64,000 nt of DNA, taken from NCBI RefSeq assembly GCF_030272615.1, contig NC_081408.1, positions 768,825,336 through 768,889,335 on the forward strand, given 5' to 3'. A program made the translations under genes and the position numbers. Below the pieces are notes generated by a model that ran no database searches, was not told where the DNA came from, and saw nothing but the letters and a program-made list of their open reading frames with translations. The DNA is from Cryptomeria japonica (taxonomy: Eukaryota; Streptophyta; Pinopsida; Cupressales; Cupressaceae). Of the stretch, positions 46,939 through 59,342 are shown in pieces (position 1 is the stretch's first letter; every line of letters starts with the position of its first letter).

Positions 46939-49900
46939 TGTAATGCCCCGCCAGGAACCCCGAAGGAAAACCCACAACAAGGGTGAAACAATTTTTTTCT
47001 TTTTAAATATAAACATCATAAGTGCATTTACACAACATGCATGGAAACACAAACAGACTACTTACATCAGAATTCCTTAAGGGATACCAACAAAGAATTA
47101 ACTTCAAGAATAAATTCCACAAAATCATAAATCCACATATGCATCATTAACTCAGTGATCACACGAAGCCATAAGCAAATAAAGATTCATCATAGAAAGA
47201 TTGAAAGGATACAATATAATTTCCACTTCAATAAGCATTTACTAACATCATCAAGGAAGCTGATAAAAACATCCAAAAAATAGGATTACATTGCTCTTCC
47301 ATTACATAGCTTCTCCATATACATATAAGGATAGATCTCATCCTATTACAAGGTTACATAAGATCAATATTACAATGACCCCAAGGGTCTCCAAATAACA
47401 ATAATCTTCAACAAGAAATGAAGCACGAGTCACGAACCACAGGAAAACCTGCGAAGACAATCCTCACATGAAGGTACAATTCTGAACATCCGATGGGAAG
47501 TGGCACTACCACTCGACCATGTAATTCCCAATGGAATCACCCCACCATACTAGGAGATAGCTGAGGACCCTCAAACAAGCATAAGCATGACACGGTCAAC
47601 AAAACAATACGACTCCATGACAACACAATAAGACTCCACAAGAATCCAGGTGACTCAACATCACAAACACATAAGTGAACCAAATGAGAGAGTGCCATCG
47701 CATAGCTTAAGATGGATACCATGGTACAGCCTCCATAGGTCCCGACTCACTATCCTGGTAACCTCTCCCGAACCTCCGGTTCCAACTAAGTCTCATGCGG
47801 ACCCTACCAGCCTTTCGTGAAGACAAGGTGGTTGGTTTTCCATTCCAGGCCTTCTCGCAACATTATGAGCCTTGTACTAGCACTCACCTATGCACGAGGT
47901 ACAATTATCTTTATTAATGTTGTGATACTACCCACCTAATCAATTCATTAGATTACCAATTATTATCTGACTTTCGCTGGGTCATAATGCCTACCACTTT
48001 GGGTGCAACCCCCAAGCGAAAGCCACTCTCTCAAAGGACACTACACAAGCATGGTCACTCCCCGAGGACCCTATGGCGAAGCAGACAACCATAACACCAC
48101 TATCAGAAACAAGTGGTTAAACAAGGACATACTGACTCTTGGCTAACCATAAGGCAAAGACACTACATGGTTAAGACAACGAAGCCAACATATATCTCTT
48201 GGTCAAAGGGACCAATTACACCACCACAAGATGACTGAACCATAGACCAAAATATCACAATATACACTTGCAAGGATAGCTAAATACATCAAGTCCGCAC
48301 TCAGACAATCTTCGAGAATATCAACATCATAAGCACTTGCAACATCATTGATTGAATCATAAATAAAACACTCTTTCCAGCAGACACGTTATTTAATTTC
48401 CATCAATATCCATCAGAAATGAAGTCCATATTATACATCCCACCGAATAAAACATGAATTCCAAACAAGCATTTAATTCATTTTCAAAATATATCCAAAA
48501 CTTACTAATTTGAATTTCTAATTCATGCCTAGATTCCCATCGATAAATTTATTAACCACATAATAAAAATCACATGAAAATCACATTTCATCACGCAAAA
48601 ACACTTTAAACAATCCATTTATAAAATTTAAGTTCCCAACACTAACCGGTTTGGAGACCGGTGAGGGCTCAAAGCTAAGCGGGAGTCAAACCAACCCGCA
48701 GTTGTGCTGCTGCCGGGGGAATAGACACTACCTGCCGGTAGTGCTGCTACCACTGGTAACAGTCCTATTGATCGGTGGTTGTTGCTACCAACCGGTAGTG
48801 GTGCTGTCGATCGGTAGTGCCGCCACCGCCGACCGGTAGCACTGCTACCAATCGGTAGCGGTGCTGCCGACCGGTAGTGTCGCTACCACTAGTAGCAGCC
48901 GCTACCAACCGGTACCACTGCTACAAACTGGTAGCGGTCCTGCCGATCGATAGTGCTGCTACCAACTGGTGGCAATCCTACCGACCGGTAGTTCTGCTAC
49001 CTGCGGGTAGGAGACACTACCGACCCACGTGATGAGGCAAGCCCATCACGGGAGCGGTAAAGTCCACCAGAGAGGCACAAAAAACATTCCTCCAAGCATT
49101 CTAAAACCAAAAAGTCACAAAATCAATAACCACAAAGAACATTCCATTTCCATAATTATTTCACGGGTACACACATACTGTGCCAATTTCCAAAATTTCA
49201 GGGAAAAGTTTACCAGCAAGGTAGATAGTGAATAAACACACTGGAAAGAATAACTAGCCAATTCTTGATAGTATAAAAACAAGGATACACCCAGCAAACC
49301 CAATCTAAAATTCTTTCTTTCAAAAGATGAGGTAAATCAAGGAGTTGTTTGCTATGAACATTTAACACACATCAAAGAAGAAATGAACAATTCCTTTTCT
49401 GAATGCAACCATATGCTAATAGCATCACAAAATCGACTATATCAGGCAATCTTTCTTCCATTTCAACATTCCAAAAAGAATCTACAGGCAGATTGCATTT
49501 TCCAATCACATAGGAAGAAAACTAAATTATACAAAATCAAATCAAAACATCGGAATAGATTATCCAACCTGAAGCAAAGGCAAGCAAGGAAATGAAGGAA
49601 CACTACTCTTAAAACCTAGGTTGAATCTCCAATTCTTCCAGGAAGATTTCCAGAAATTAATTTCTTCTCTCCCAATTTCTCTTCTTCTCCTATCGTGAAT
49701 GCCCAAAATAGATCCCCAAAAATTTCTTTTAACCTAAGCTTCTAGGCTAAAGTTTCCATCGCATCAAATTTAAATATTTAAAAAAACTAAAAGGCAATCA
49801 GATTTGTTTCTTTCCCAAAAATAATAATTCCTTCCAATGATTAAATTAAAAAGGCCAAAAGGAAGAATAAAAAGGGAAGCTTTTATTTATTTCTTTTTCC

Positions 49901-50731
49901 ACAAATACTTCCTTCACCATAAGCATTCAACCTTTTTAAATGGTTAGGTAATTTATTTATTTCACAAAAAAAAGAATGCCACTTTACACAATAAATTAAG
50001 CCATTTAACCATTTAATCTAACAATCATTAATTTAAATAAATCAATAATCTTAGAGCATTTTAATTAAATGATTACGCCAACACAAGATAGCATCATCCA
50101 TTTAAATTAAATAACCATTTAAATAAACAAAAACACGCAAAACCAAGACAGATCAAATGATGACTCTCAAATGACCAAACCAAGGCACCATGATACGCAT
50201 AACAGCCAGACAGGTAAACACAACCGACTGACAACACTCGCACAAGTGTAGCTGTGGTCAAGCTAGGGTACAACAACTATCTCCTCCACTCCCATCGGAT
50301 ATATAAGGCATGCTCAGACCTGCGAAACCAGGTGGAGTCAATACCCCGTACCTACCCGATACTAGTACCTGCAATGTATATACATACAGACATGGCACAC
50401 ACACCGATGAAGGAAATCGTGACGTTCGCTGTCTCACCAGAGTGAGTGAAGGAAAATCATCCCCTCGCATCCCAATACACTTGCAAACACGCAACATATA
50501 AAAACACATCGCACTATAAGGGAAAAGTGTCAGTCCATGATAATGATCCATAAAATAATAACATTACTCATAAGCACTGAAATACTGCATAAGAGCATAC
50601 TCTATGAAACCAGATAAAACATGAAATAACATTGCATGACATCCGATCAATATACAATAACATGTTCCACATAATAGTCACTGAAGTAACTCAAAACATA
50701 CAAAAGAGGCTGATCGAGGAGGGGTACTACA
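46939..50731. mobile_element. LTR-like insertion, 3.8 kb, probable solo LTR
   Basis: The segment opens TGTAATGCCCCGCC and closes GGGGTACTACA. The bases gtttc flank it on both sides (46934-46938 and 50732-50736), and the LINE sequence resumes across it. No frame exceeds 100 residues and no primer site, purine tract or internal LTR pair could be found, so a very long solo LTR is the simplest reading. A noncoding element with cryptic ends is the alternative. Orientation is unclear. Confidence 0.65.
48640..49025. repeat. GC-rich minisatellite in the 3.8-kb insertion
   Basis: About twenty short units of 15-20 bases are built around ACCGGTAG and TGCTGCTACC. ACCGGT is itself a palindrome, so the array can fold in many ways. 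Units vary in spacing and sequence. The array accounts for a chance frame at 48651-48839. Confidence 0.75.
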
Positions 50732-51130
50732 GTTTCTTTTTATTTCTTCACAAAAAGATCATTACTTTGGTTTTGCTAGTGTATGTACTTGCATCCCAAC
50801 TTCTTGACAAAAGCTTCCAAGCAAGGTCTTTCAAGTGTTTTGTCAGACTATGAGTCGTCTTAGCAATTAATATGCTTGAACATTCACACAAAGTAGTAAA
50901 TTTATTACATATTTAGCCGACTAAATTCCCACAACACTAGCCTTGTTTAATCACTCTTCTAAATTATCAAGTATAGCCCAAACAACATGAAAGAAAGCAT
51001 ATGACTCTGTTTGACGCTAATATCCATCAAATACTTGTAATCTACATTATAAATAAAGAACCGTCATTTAAAATTTTCTAGCCAATAAGAGGTCCATGTG
51101 TCACACCAAATCTTAACTGTATCCAACACC

Positions 51131-52352
51131 TTTTTATTCACTTCCACGCACACCCAAAAAGCTTATGTAATGGCAACAAGAAGACCAATTCCAATATTCT
51201 AAGAGAAAGGAAAAACATAGATGGGGCTTCCCCACAAATAATTCTAAAATAGCTCCACATTTCTACTTAGAAGTCATCAATTTTAAAATGAACCTCTTTT
51301 AAAATCAGAGCTAGAAAAAGGCTTTATTGGATAATAGATTTCATAATAATGTTATCACTAATACTATGAGATAGGCTATCTTGCTTAATATTTGGAAAAA
51401 TAGATGTTTCGTCATGTTTTATAACCGCATTTTGTATCAGGAAATTGAAATGCTAAGTTTTACTCTAATATCATGGTACCATTTGTTTCTCTTTGTTCTC
51501 AACTAAAAGAAGATGGCCACTATCACAAGCAGTTGGAGGAAATCAAGTATTAGTTTTTCTAGCTTCGTAATAAAGATATTCGGTATGCCAAGCAGCTTCA
51601 AATGTTTTGTAAGTTGTAATAATTTTTGTACTATGATGTAATAGTGTCATTTTGTATCCAATGATCTTGTTATTGTAAGGCTTAATTGACCTCATTTGGA
51701 ATGGTTATGACAATGATTCTATATTGATAGTGGTTCCACATTATTAATGTTCATTTAGATTATTTGTTGTTCTCTTCTTCCTTATTTGGACTTTCATTCT
51801 TTATATAATCTTTTATTTCAACTTTATTCAATTAAATAAAATACATTTTGTTTTTCTTTGAATATCGTACTATTTCCTTTATATCAATACACATATAAAT
51901 AGAATATATTCATAAAAACGGCTTGAAAAGTAAGCGACACAAAATTATGCCATCACTCGAGAGTCCACAAGCGTCACCTTTTGCCGAGAAACACCTTTCC
52001 TTGCAAACTCTGAGCGCTCTGCAAAGCTTGAGGTTTTTACTTGCAGCGACATGAAATTCTCCCGCAAACACAATTCCGAGACAACCTCAAAAACATTATT
52101 CCTCAAGAATCCTTTATCAAAGCTGTCGTGTTCCAGATCCTACGATGCCTAACAGGTATTGTGTTAGCTCTATTGGCGGACTCAAGAATCTCTATTTAAC
52201 AAAAGAAAGCACTGACCCTTATCATATTCTCTATGTTGTCTATAAAGAATAATAAATCAGCATAAATGCTTCTCAGTTTAATTTACTCTCAAATTTATCC
52301 CTATTTTTGCTTCTAAATATCAATTTCAGATATAAGAAAATAAAACCCTGAA
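51131..52352. other. Gap and upstream region of the aminopeptidase gene
   Basis: The first 750 bases are AT-rich with nothing recognised. From about 51950 the sequence becomes richer in GC and CT words and is the likely promoter and 5' leader of the gene that starts at 52353. A 35-codon frame at 51947-52054 starts in this part but shows no family pattern. No TATA box stands out with confidence. Confidence 0.4.
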
Positions 52353-54264
52353 ATGGCTGTGGCAAGCAAAGCAGAGATTCATCCTGTGGCCACTGATTTG
52401 ATCGATTTCTTGAATGCTTCTCCCACAGCATTCCATGCCGTCGGCAAGTTTTATCTCATTCAAGAAATCTTTAATTTTTGATGAGCTCGTTGAATTGTTC
52501 GCTCGTTCTGAGAGTTTTTTTTGTCGGTCCAGAAATATATAAATATCGATATAATTGCCTAAATTTAATCGTGTTCTTCAAACATTTTCAGCGAGATTTC
52601 AACTCATCGAAGAAACTAAATTTTGATGGAATTGGTAGGTTTAAAATGCGTTAGGCAGTCATTTCAGGGTTTTTTTCTCTTATTCAAGAAATCTGTAACC
52701 GTTGACGGAATATAAGCTTTTAAGACGTTCTGCAGTCACCTGAAAGAAATATAAATTTATGTTTCTTTATAGCTATGGTTTGAAATGTTTGATTTAAAAA
52801 AAAAAAAGATATGTCTGTGTATCGCGGATTGCTAATGTTTGAAATATCTAATGATATATTCGTTTGTTTTAAACGTCGTTGAAGGAAGCGTCACTTTTGA
52901 AATAAAATATTTGGCATTGTTTTTTTCAACTATTCACTATAATAGTATAATCAGGGCTATCTGTATAAAGAACCCTCTTTATTGTCTTATAATCCATTTT
53001 GATGATGAACTATATTATTTGGTTTGACATGTCTGTCTTTTCAAGTTCGTTGTGCAGTTTTGTTGGGAAGCTATTGCCTTAACCTGTCTCTTAATTTGGT
53101 TTTTTAAAGCTATATAGAAAGAGACCAAGAGGCAGCTGAAGCAAGTTGTCACTTAAAAACAAAAGATATGGCCTATATAAGGCGGCCTCCTATTTTTTCT
53201 TATCATTTGTTTTGATGGTGTACTGCATTGAGTGGTTTGAAAGGTTAATCTTTTCAATTTTTGAGTACACAATTTTTTCTTAAAGATATTTTCCTAACAT
53301 TATGGATTAGGGACACTTGAGGTCTCTAGAGATAATTTTTTGTTTGAAACTATGCAGATGAGGCCAAGGGGCGGTTGAAGCAAGCCGGTTATGAGCAGCT
53401 ATTCGAAAGAGAGGATTGGAAATTACAGGAAGGTGGGAAGTACTTTTTTACGCGCAATTATTCAACCATTATTGCATTCGCCATTGGCCAAAAGTAAGAA
53501 CAATATTGCTTTTGAAGATTACGATTTCAAAAAAATGGATGTTAGTTGGTGGTTATCCAAATTTTTGTTTAATTGATGTCGTTTGTGGGAAAAATTAATA
53601 GTTCAGCATGCTTGAGCTGGACTGGCACTGTGATTGGTAACCTTCAGGAAAGTCTTTGTTGTGTCAATTGATGCTATGTGATTATTCATTTTGCTAACCT
53701 AAAGCCTGCTGCTTCACTATATTGAGCACCACCTAGATGCATTGAGTGCCACTATATCACTCAAGGTCACTAGAGATGTTTTCTCTTGGATTACCATTCA
53801 TGAAAGATTAGGTCATGAAGTTTGATCTGATATTAAACTGTAGCTCATTTTTCAAAAATGAGTTAGATGTTTAAGTAAAGCAACCCTAAAAGCAAATTGT
53901 ATCTTGTATTTGGTGCTATATTGTGATTATTTGCAACGCATCAAGTATAAAAATTAAGAATTTAATTTTAAGGGTTTTGCATGGATTAGGGGGTTGTTTT
54001 TTTCCTAAAACTCAAATACAATCAATGTCTTTTAATGTAATTTAGTTGTTAAGTATTGTTCTATGGAAAATATGTGATGTTCCCAGTGATCAAATTAAAG
54101 AAAGCCTCTTACACATATTGTCGTTAAACTTGTAACTTAGCAACTGGAATGTGTTATTTCTTTTAATTTATAAAAATTCTGTCAGGTACACTGCAGGGAA
54201 TGGTTTTCACATAGTAGGTGCTCATACAGACAGCCCTTGTCTTAAATTGAAGCCCTGTTCTAAG
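52353..54264 (+). CDS. Aspartyl aminopeptidase (M18), 5' exons only
   Basis: Exons 52353-52443, 53358-53493 and 54186-54264 join in phase to give the first 102 residues. They contain the family hallmarks DLIDFLNASPTAFHAV, RKYFFTRN-like GGKYFFTRNYSTI, and GFHIVGAHTDSPCLKLKP, where the His of GAHTDSP is a zinc ligand. M18 enzymes are cytosolic dodecamers that remove N-terminal Asp or Glu from peptides. The start is the first ATG of the exon and gives a normal N-terminus length. The first intron uses a GC donor; the other two use GT. The fourth exon was not found, so intron 3 spans at least 9.7 kb to the window end and is filled with transposons. Confidence 0.88.
52444..52449 (+). other. GC-type splice donor of aminopeptidase intron 1
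   Basis: The exon ends GCCGTCG and the intron begins GCAAGT, otherwise a perfect donor consensus. Exon 2 begins AT GAG GCC after TATGCAG, so the joined codon is GAT, giving HAVDEAK as expected for the family. The nearby GT at 52448 would put the frame out and produce an early stop. Confidence 0.75.
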
Positions 54265-54907
54265 GTACTGGTTTTATTCTTACATTATAATTTTATTTTC
54301 CTGAAAGTTATCTTCGATATAAGAACCTAAGATGGTTGCACTTGCATCCATGTGTGCTAGTAAACAATGATTGTATAAGATAAAAAGAACATTGAATCAA
54401 TCATCAAATAGAGTGTAACATGACTTATAGTATATGGACAAGGACATGAAGATTTGAGATGGTGTATATTATATCAATTATAAAGCTGTTTGAAGGATAA
54501 AATCACAAGCAAAAATCGAAAAAACTGATCTCAGAAAAAAGAAAATATTGCAGCATGGAAATCTTATGGACATGCATTTGATCATGCATGTACATTTCAG
54601 TGAGTTTTGATCTCTAGGAACTATGTTACTGACTCATCCCTAAAACTTTGTAAGTTTGTGTACAATCCTGTTCTGATTTGGATCTTGGTTAGATGTAGGC
54701 AAGGGATTGCAATTTGGCCTATGGGTTCATCTTCAACAAACTTGGATGAACCTGTGACTAGATTTGATGAGTTTTTCAGATTCTGCAACAAATTGGATGT
54801 CTTTTTTTAAAATATTTTTTTCTACTATTATTATCCAGTGAATTTGAGATTTTTAGCCTGGCTCAAACCAAGTGAGGCCACAATTGGGGGACCTTTTTCC
54901 TAGTAAG

Positions 54908-55686
54908 TGTTAATTTTAGATCAGATAGAGAGCAATAGCAGGAAAAACAAAAATAGGAACACAAAGAACATCAAGATACCCTGGGAAAACCTCCCTCTTG
55001 GAGATGAAAAACCCAGCAATTAATCTCAGATCTAATCAGCATGAATTTTTTACAAAACCGCTTCAACACTTGAAGCACTCAGGTTAGGGTATATACAGCA
55101 ATATCAGAACTTATCTGCAAGATATGAATGCTGATCAAGGACAGGAGATGTCTGCTGCAGGTTTGCTCCCCTGAAATGGGGTTCGCTGTCCAATAGATGA
55201 AGTTCGCTGCCTTTGAGGACAGTTTGCTGTTGCTAGAAACCTGTTCGCTGTCACTGCAAGATGGTTTGCTATCTTTGGAAGCAATTCGCTGCTGAGTTCG
55301 CTGACCTTAGGAAGCAATTTGTCGATCACTGCTGAATTCGCTGAGTGAGGATGAGTTGAATGTATGATTGAATGGTTACGAATCAACTTGTATATATATG
55401 AGTCAATGCCACTTAATAGGCCTTAGATTGGCCTTATTGATTTTGGCACCAAGAAGGATCAGACCTACAAGTTACATATAGGTCTTGTCTAATCACAATT
55501 ACAAGCTACATATAGGTCCTGTTTAATGACAAGTTACATATGACGCCCAATTAGGGCCAGAATTACACAAAGTCAAATTGAATCAATAATAAGCCTAAGG
55601 CCGACAGGCCACTTAATTTCCAAGAGTACTAGGTCGGATCCTAGGTCAGCCCTAGAAGGGATCCGACCTAGCTACAAACATCAACA
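54908..55686 (-). repeat. 3' LTR of the gag-only Copia (left copy)
   Basis: It aligns with 57288-58071 with scattered substitutions and small indels. Both copies contain several TTCGCTG words at intervals of about 20-35 bases and the word TATATATATGAGTCAATG. The left copy has a duplicated GGATCCTAGGTC near 55635 that the right copy lacks. Confidence 0.9.
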
Positions 55687-56335
55687 CTCCCTCTTAGCTA
55701 GGGAGGAGACCTTCTCAAGATCTGAGACACATGGCTACTCCCATGAAAAATGCAAATGAATACAACCACCATGGCTACTCCCATGGATCATGTTCACCAT
55801 AGCTACTCCTAGAGGGTGAACAAGCACAAGTGCTAAGTCATGGAATTTCTTCCATGACATCCACCATACCTACTCGCAGAGGGTGGATCCACCATGCCTA
55901 CTTGCAGAGGGTGGAAGAGGGCTTTCACCTCAAACTTCTCCCAAAGAAGAGTGCATTACCACCATGCCTACTCGCAGAGGGTGGCTCCACCATGCCTACT
56001 CGCAAAGGGCGGAACAAGGGCTTTCACCTCAAACTTCTCTTGTAGAGAAGAATGCATTAACAATGGATTGCACCTCGAACTTCTCCCTCTCAGAGAAGAA
56101 CTCATTAACAAGGGATTGCACCTCGAACTTCTCCCTCACAGAGAAGAACTCATTAACAAGGGCTTTCACCTCAAATGTCTCCATCACAGAGAAAAATGCA
56201 TTAACCAAATCTTCACGATGACGAGGCTTCCTTTGAAGCTGGAATGTTAGGTTCCCTCTGAAGTTGAAAGTGTCAGGCTCCCTCTGAAGCTGAAATGTCA
56301 GGCTCCCTCTGAAGCTAAAAAATGACATTTCCTCC
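55687..56335 (-). repeat. Three tandem arrays in place of pol
   Basis: Three unrelated arrays lie side by side. The first (about 55690-56010) repeats words like ACCATGCCTACTCGCAGAGG at about 30-60 base spacing. The second (about 56035-56215) has three units of about 60 bases around CTCATTAACAAGGG and CACCTCGAACTTCTCCCTC. The third (about 56225-56325) has four units of about 30 bases with CAGGCTCCCTCTGAAGCTGA. Several stay open in one frame on the minus strand (56328-56029), but the product is only a repeat peptide. Confidence 0.8.
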
Positions 56336-56337
56336 TT

Positions 56338-57200
56338 TTAGAACAAGAACCCTTCTGAGTTGACATTTGACCTTGGCTCCTCTTGAGGTCTCCCTATTTC
56401 AACTTTTGCAGAAGAAGCTAGAGGAGTAGACCTAGATTTGCACTCTCGAGCAATGTGGCCATAGTTGTCACACCTAAAACATTGAATGTGAGATAAGTCC
56501 TCCTTTTTCGGAACAGGATTTGGACCTCTGTCTCTATCCCTCTTTCTGCTTTTTCCTCTTTCCATAGAAGTATGTGTAGAAAGGACTTGATTTTCCACAT
56601 CATAATGATTATGCTCAATTCATCTTGATATCAACCTTGACTCTTCTTGAATACAATCAGCACGAAGGCGATCAAATTTGGGAAATTTGGATCTCCCACT
56701 TATGCCTTGGATAAATGGCTCCCAAGAGTGAGGAAGGCTATTCAATGCTAGCATGACAAGATCCTTGTCCACAACTTCATCTCCAATGGCGCTAAGTTGA
56801 TCTCTCAATTCTGCAATCTTCATGAAGAAGGATATGACTGATTCTCCCTTTGCCATCTTGACTTGGTAAGTTGTTGTCTCAATGCAAGTGCTCTACTTGT
56901 GTTGTTGATTTCATACATCCCTTCCAATGTCTTGAACATATCTCTGGCTGAAGACATCTTGGAGATTATAGGAATAAGATGATCCTTCACGGAGTCAATC
57001 GGGATCTTCTTGGCTTTGACTGCATTCTTCTTGAATTGGAGTTTCTCCTCTTGATCTTCAGGCTCAGGCTGATCATTTCCTTCTACAAACTGAAGTAGAT
57101 CATTCTCTTCAAGTGCAATAAGGACTCTAACCTTCCACAAGGTGAAGTTCAAAGCTCCGTCAAGTCTATCTTCGACCTTTAAACCGGTCACCATCTTCAA
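56338..57200 (-). pseudogene. Copia gag with one frameshift and one stop
   Basis: The minus strand starts at 57200 with a Copia-type Gag N-terminus (LDGALNFTLWKVRVLIALEEN), continues through DMFKTLEGMYEINNTSRALALRQQL, then shifts frame near 56860. It runs on through FFMKIAELRDQLSAIGD and LPHSWEPFIQGI to a stop near 56622, and ends with an intact knuckle CFRCDNYGHIAREC. The real product would be a Gag of about 285 residues that binds and packages RNA. It ends where the tandem arrays begin. Confidence 0.82.
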
Positions 57201-57287
57201 TGCTGGAAATGGCGTGAAGAATGTGAAGTAGGAGCGCTGCTATCACAAAGTCTGATCACAACTGAATCAACCTTAGCTCTGATACCA

Positions 57288-58071
57288 TGTTAATTTTAGA
57301 TCAGATAGAGAGCAATAGCAGGAAAAACAAAAATAGGAACACAAAGAACATCAAGATACCCTGGGAAAACCTCCCTCTTGGAGGTGAAAAACCTAGCAAT
57401 TAATCTTAGATCTCTATTAGACAAATTAGCATGAGTCTTTTACAAAACCGCTTCAACATTTGAAGCACTCAGGTTATGGCATATACAGCAATATCATAAC
57501 TTATCTACAAGATATGAATGCTGATCAAGGATAGGAGATGTCTGCTGCAGGTTTGCTTCCCTCAAATGGGGTTCGCTGTCCAATAGATGAAGTTTGCTGC
57601 CCTTGAGGACAGTTCGCTGTCTCTAGAAAACTGTTTGCTGTCACTGCAAGATGGTTTGCTATCTTTGGAAGCGATTCGCTGATCACTACTGAGTTCGCTG
57701 ACCTTAGGAAGCAATTTGTCGATCACTGCTGAATTCGCTGAGTGAAGATGAGTTGAATGTATGATTGAATGGTTACGAATCAACTTGTATATATATGAGT
57801 CAATGCCACTTAATAGGCCTTAGGTTGGCCTTATTGATTTTGGCGCCAAGAAGGATCAGACCTACAAGTTACATATAGGTCTTGTCTAATCACAATTACA
57901 AGCTACATATAGGTCCTGTTTAATGACAAATTACATATGACACCCAATTAGGGCCAGACTTACACAAAGTCAAATTGAATCAATAATAAGCCTAAGGCCG
58001 ACAGGCCACTTAATTTCCAAGAGTACTAGGTCGGTCCTAGAAGGGATCCGACCTAGCTACAAACATCAACA
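57288..58071 (-). repeat. 5' LTR of the gag-only Copia (right copy)
   Basis: It is the partner of 54908-55686 with identical terminal words. The primer binding site abuts it on the left. Frames on the minus strand near 57562-57783 mirror one in the left copy and come from the repeated TTCGCTG words; they are not genes. Confidence 0.9.
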
Positions 58072-58644
58072 GTCCAAACCATGGAGCATAGGCATGAATG
58101 CTTGCTAAGCCACCTGACATGAACACCAATAGCACCAATGCTAAGTTTCAAACCCGTGAGCATGTTGGATAAGGGAAGGCACAAGTCTGTGATCACAATG
58201 GCTGAGTGGGGGTTTGAACTTTGGTCACCACAACAAAAACACCACCACTTAACCATTACACAATGGGATGAACCCGTTTTTTCTACTCATTATTAGTGTT
58301 TTTTAATAATCTTTCTGCTTTTCCGAGTCCGAATGATTGATTGAATGGGTCATGCTGCCACTATATGTGGCATTCGGTTTTCTTTTTGGAAATGTGGGGA
58401 CAGTCTTTCTTGGCCATCCACGTCTATTGTAAAGATGTTTATAATGATTGTGTGATGATATTGAATACCAATATATTAGTCTAGTCTAACAAGTTTACAA
58501 ATGTCGACTAGTAAAAAATATTTTCTCCATATTATGGGTTCAAACATGGGGAATGGTTGCATTACCACTAGAATAGAATAGAATAGAATAGAAAACTTTT
58601 AATGTCCATGAGACTAGGATGGCCTATGGTACAGCATAACCTTC
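58072..58644. other. Intron DNA, nothing recognised
   Basis: The stretch lies in the third aminopeptidase intron. It holds a short AGAAT pentamer run near 58570-58592 and no coding or element features. Confidence 0.4.
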
Positions 58645-59240
58645 TTTTTTTTTATTTTTGAAATGCTGATCTTTTATTAATCAATTTGATAATGAACTTT
58701 TCCATTTTCTTTTCCTTCTCTTTGTTGAATATATTGGGAAAAGACATTGCTGGTAAATTACTTATGTACTTGACTTGGATGTCTTTGTATGCATTATGAT
58801 CTAAAATAAGTGTGTTTTGTTTCCACCATTGTGCAAAAAACACATACCCTCTCTTCCCAAACCTCTATAGGCCTTTTCCACCTACCTATTTCACACTAAA
58901 GGTGACATGAGCTAGTCCTCAATTGAGCAATGTGAATCTTTGACCCCTATAGAATATTGGCCTCTAAATAGGCCTTTTGCTGGTGGTCCAAGGTGGGGTT
59001 AAATTCTTCAAAGTAATTTTTCTTTCTTCTCCCCTAATGTAGTTTCACAAATAGACTTGTAAAACTTATTTCCAATAGAATAATTTATTTCCTTACCATT
59101 ATTAGGGCAAGCATTCAAGTGAATGTGCCACTTGTTCATCCACTTGCAATTTTGCTTCATCTATGACTTCTTTCTTTTGTTGAAGACATCTTCAAAGACA
59201 ACATTGATTTGCTTCCATTTGCTCAATTTTTTTTAGATAT
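58645..59240 (-). pseudogene. Possible LINE 3' remnant (third copy)
   Basis: A minus-strand piece at 58843-58652 (with FFAQWWKQNTLILDHNAYKD) and its surroundings share style and word order with the 3' parts of LINE copies A and B, such as the CCACCTACCTATTTCACAC word that also follows 36565. No catalytic motif is visible, so the call rests on this resemblance only. Confidence 0.4.
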
Positions 59241-59342
59241 CTCAAAGGACACACCATATCAATGGCTTTGATAGAAATTGCTCCTATTTTAGCTAGAAGA
59301 ATCTCATAGGATACTAGTGATAGTGAAAGTTCATTAAAAAAC

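Larger units (their letters stand above)
45990..51130 (-). pseudogene. Decayed L1-type LINE (copy B), split in two
   Basis: The left part (45990-46933) matches the 3' half of copy A, including the word TTGCAAAATAGGCATATTC and minus-strand pieces at 46765-46421 and 46359-46156. The right part (50737-51130) continues the reverse transcriptase region exactly where the left part stops; compare 37255-37600 in copy A. A TSD-flanked LTR-like segment of 3.8 kb separates them. The copy is shorter and more decayed than copy A and lacks the endonuclease. Confidence 0.7.
54908..58071 (-). mobile_element. Non-autonomous Copia element, gag without pol
   Basis: LTRs at 54908-55686 and 57288-58071 (779 and 784 bases, TGTTAATTTTAG to CATCAACA) match closely. 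A TGGTATCAGAGC primer site lies beside the right LTR (57287-57276), and a purine tract (AAGAGGGAG on the minus strand) lies beside the left one. The 1.6-kb internal part holds a damaged gag and tandem arrays but no protease, integrase or reverse transcriptase. The bases outside the two ends differ (gtaag and gtcca), so no target repeat is visible. It sits in the third intron of the aminopeptidase gene, antisense to it. Confidence 0.88.

Noticed and set aside
48640-49025. A CRISPR-like array
   Set aside because: The units are short, variable and without regular spacers. The setting is a plant LTR-like element, so this is a minisatellite.
51947-52054. A 35-codon frame upstream of the aminopeptidase gene
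   Set aside because: It is short, out of context with the gene and without a known match. It may be an upstream frame in the leader, but nothing shows that.
56029-56328. A repeat protein gene with the FFSxREKFEVQ unit
   Set aside because: The frame comes from the 60-base tandem array in the gag-only Copia, starts without a promoter and is most simply a by-product of the array.
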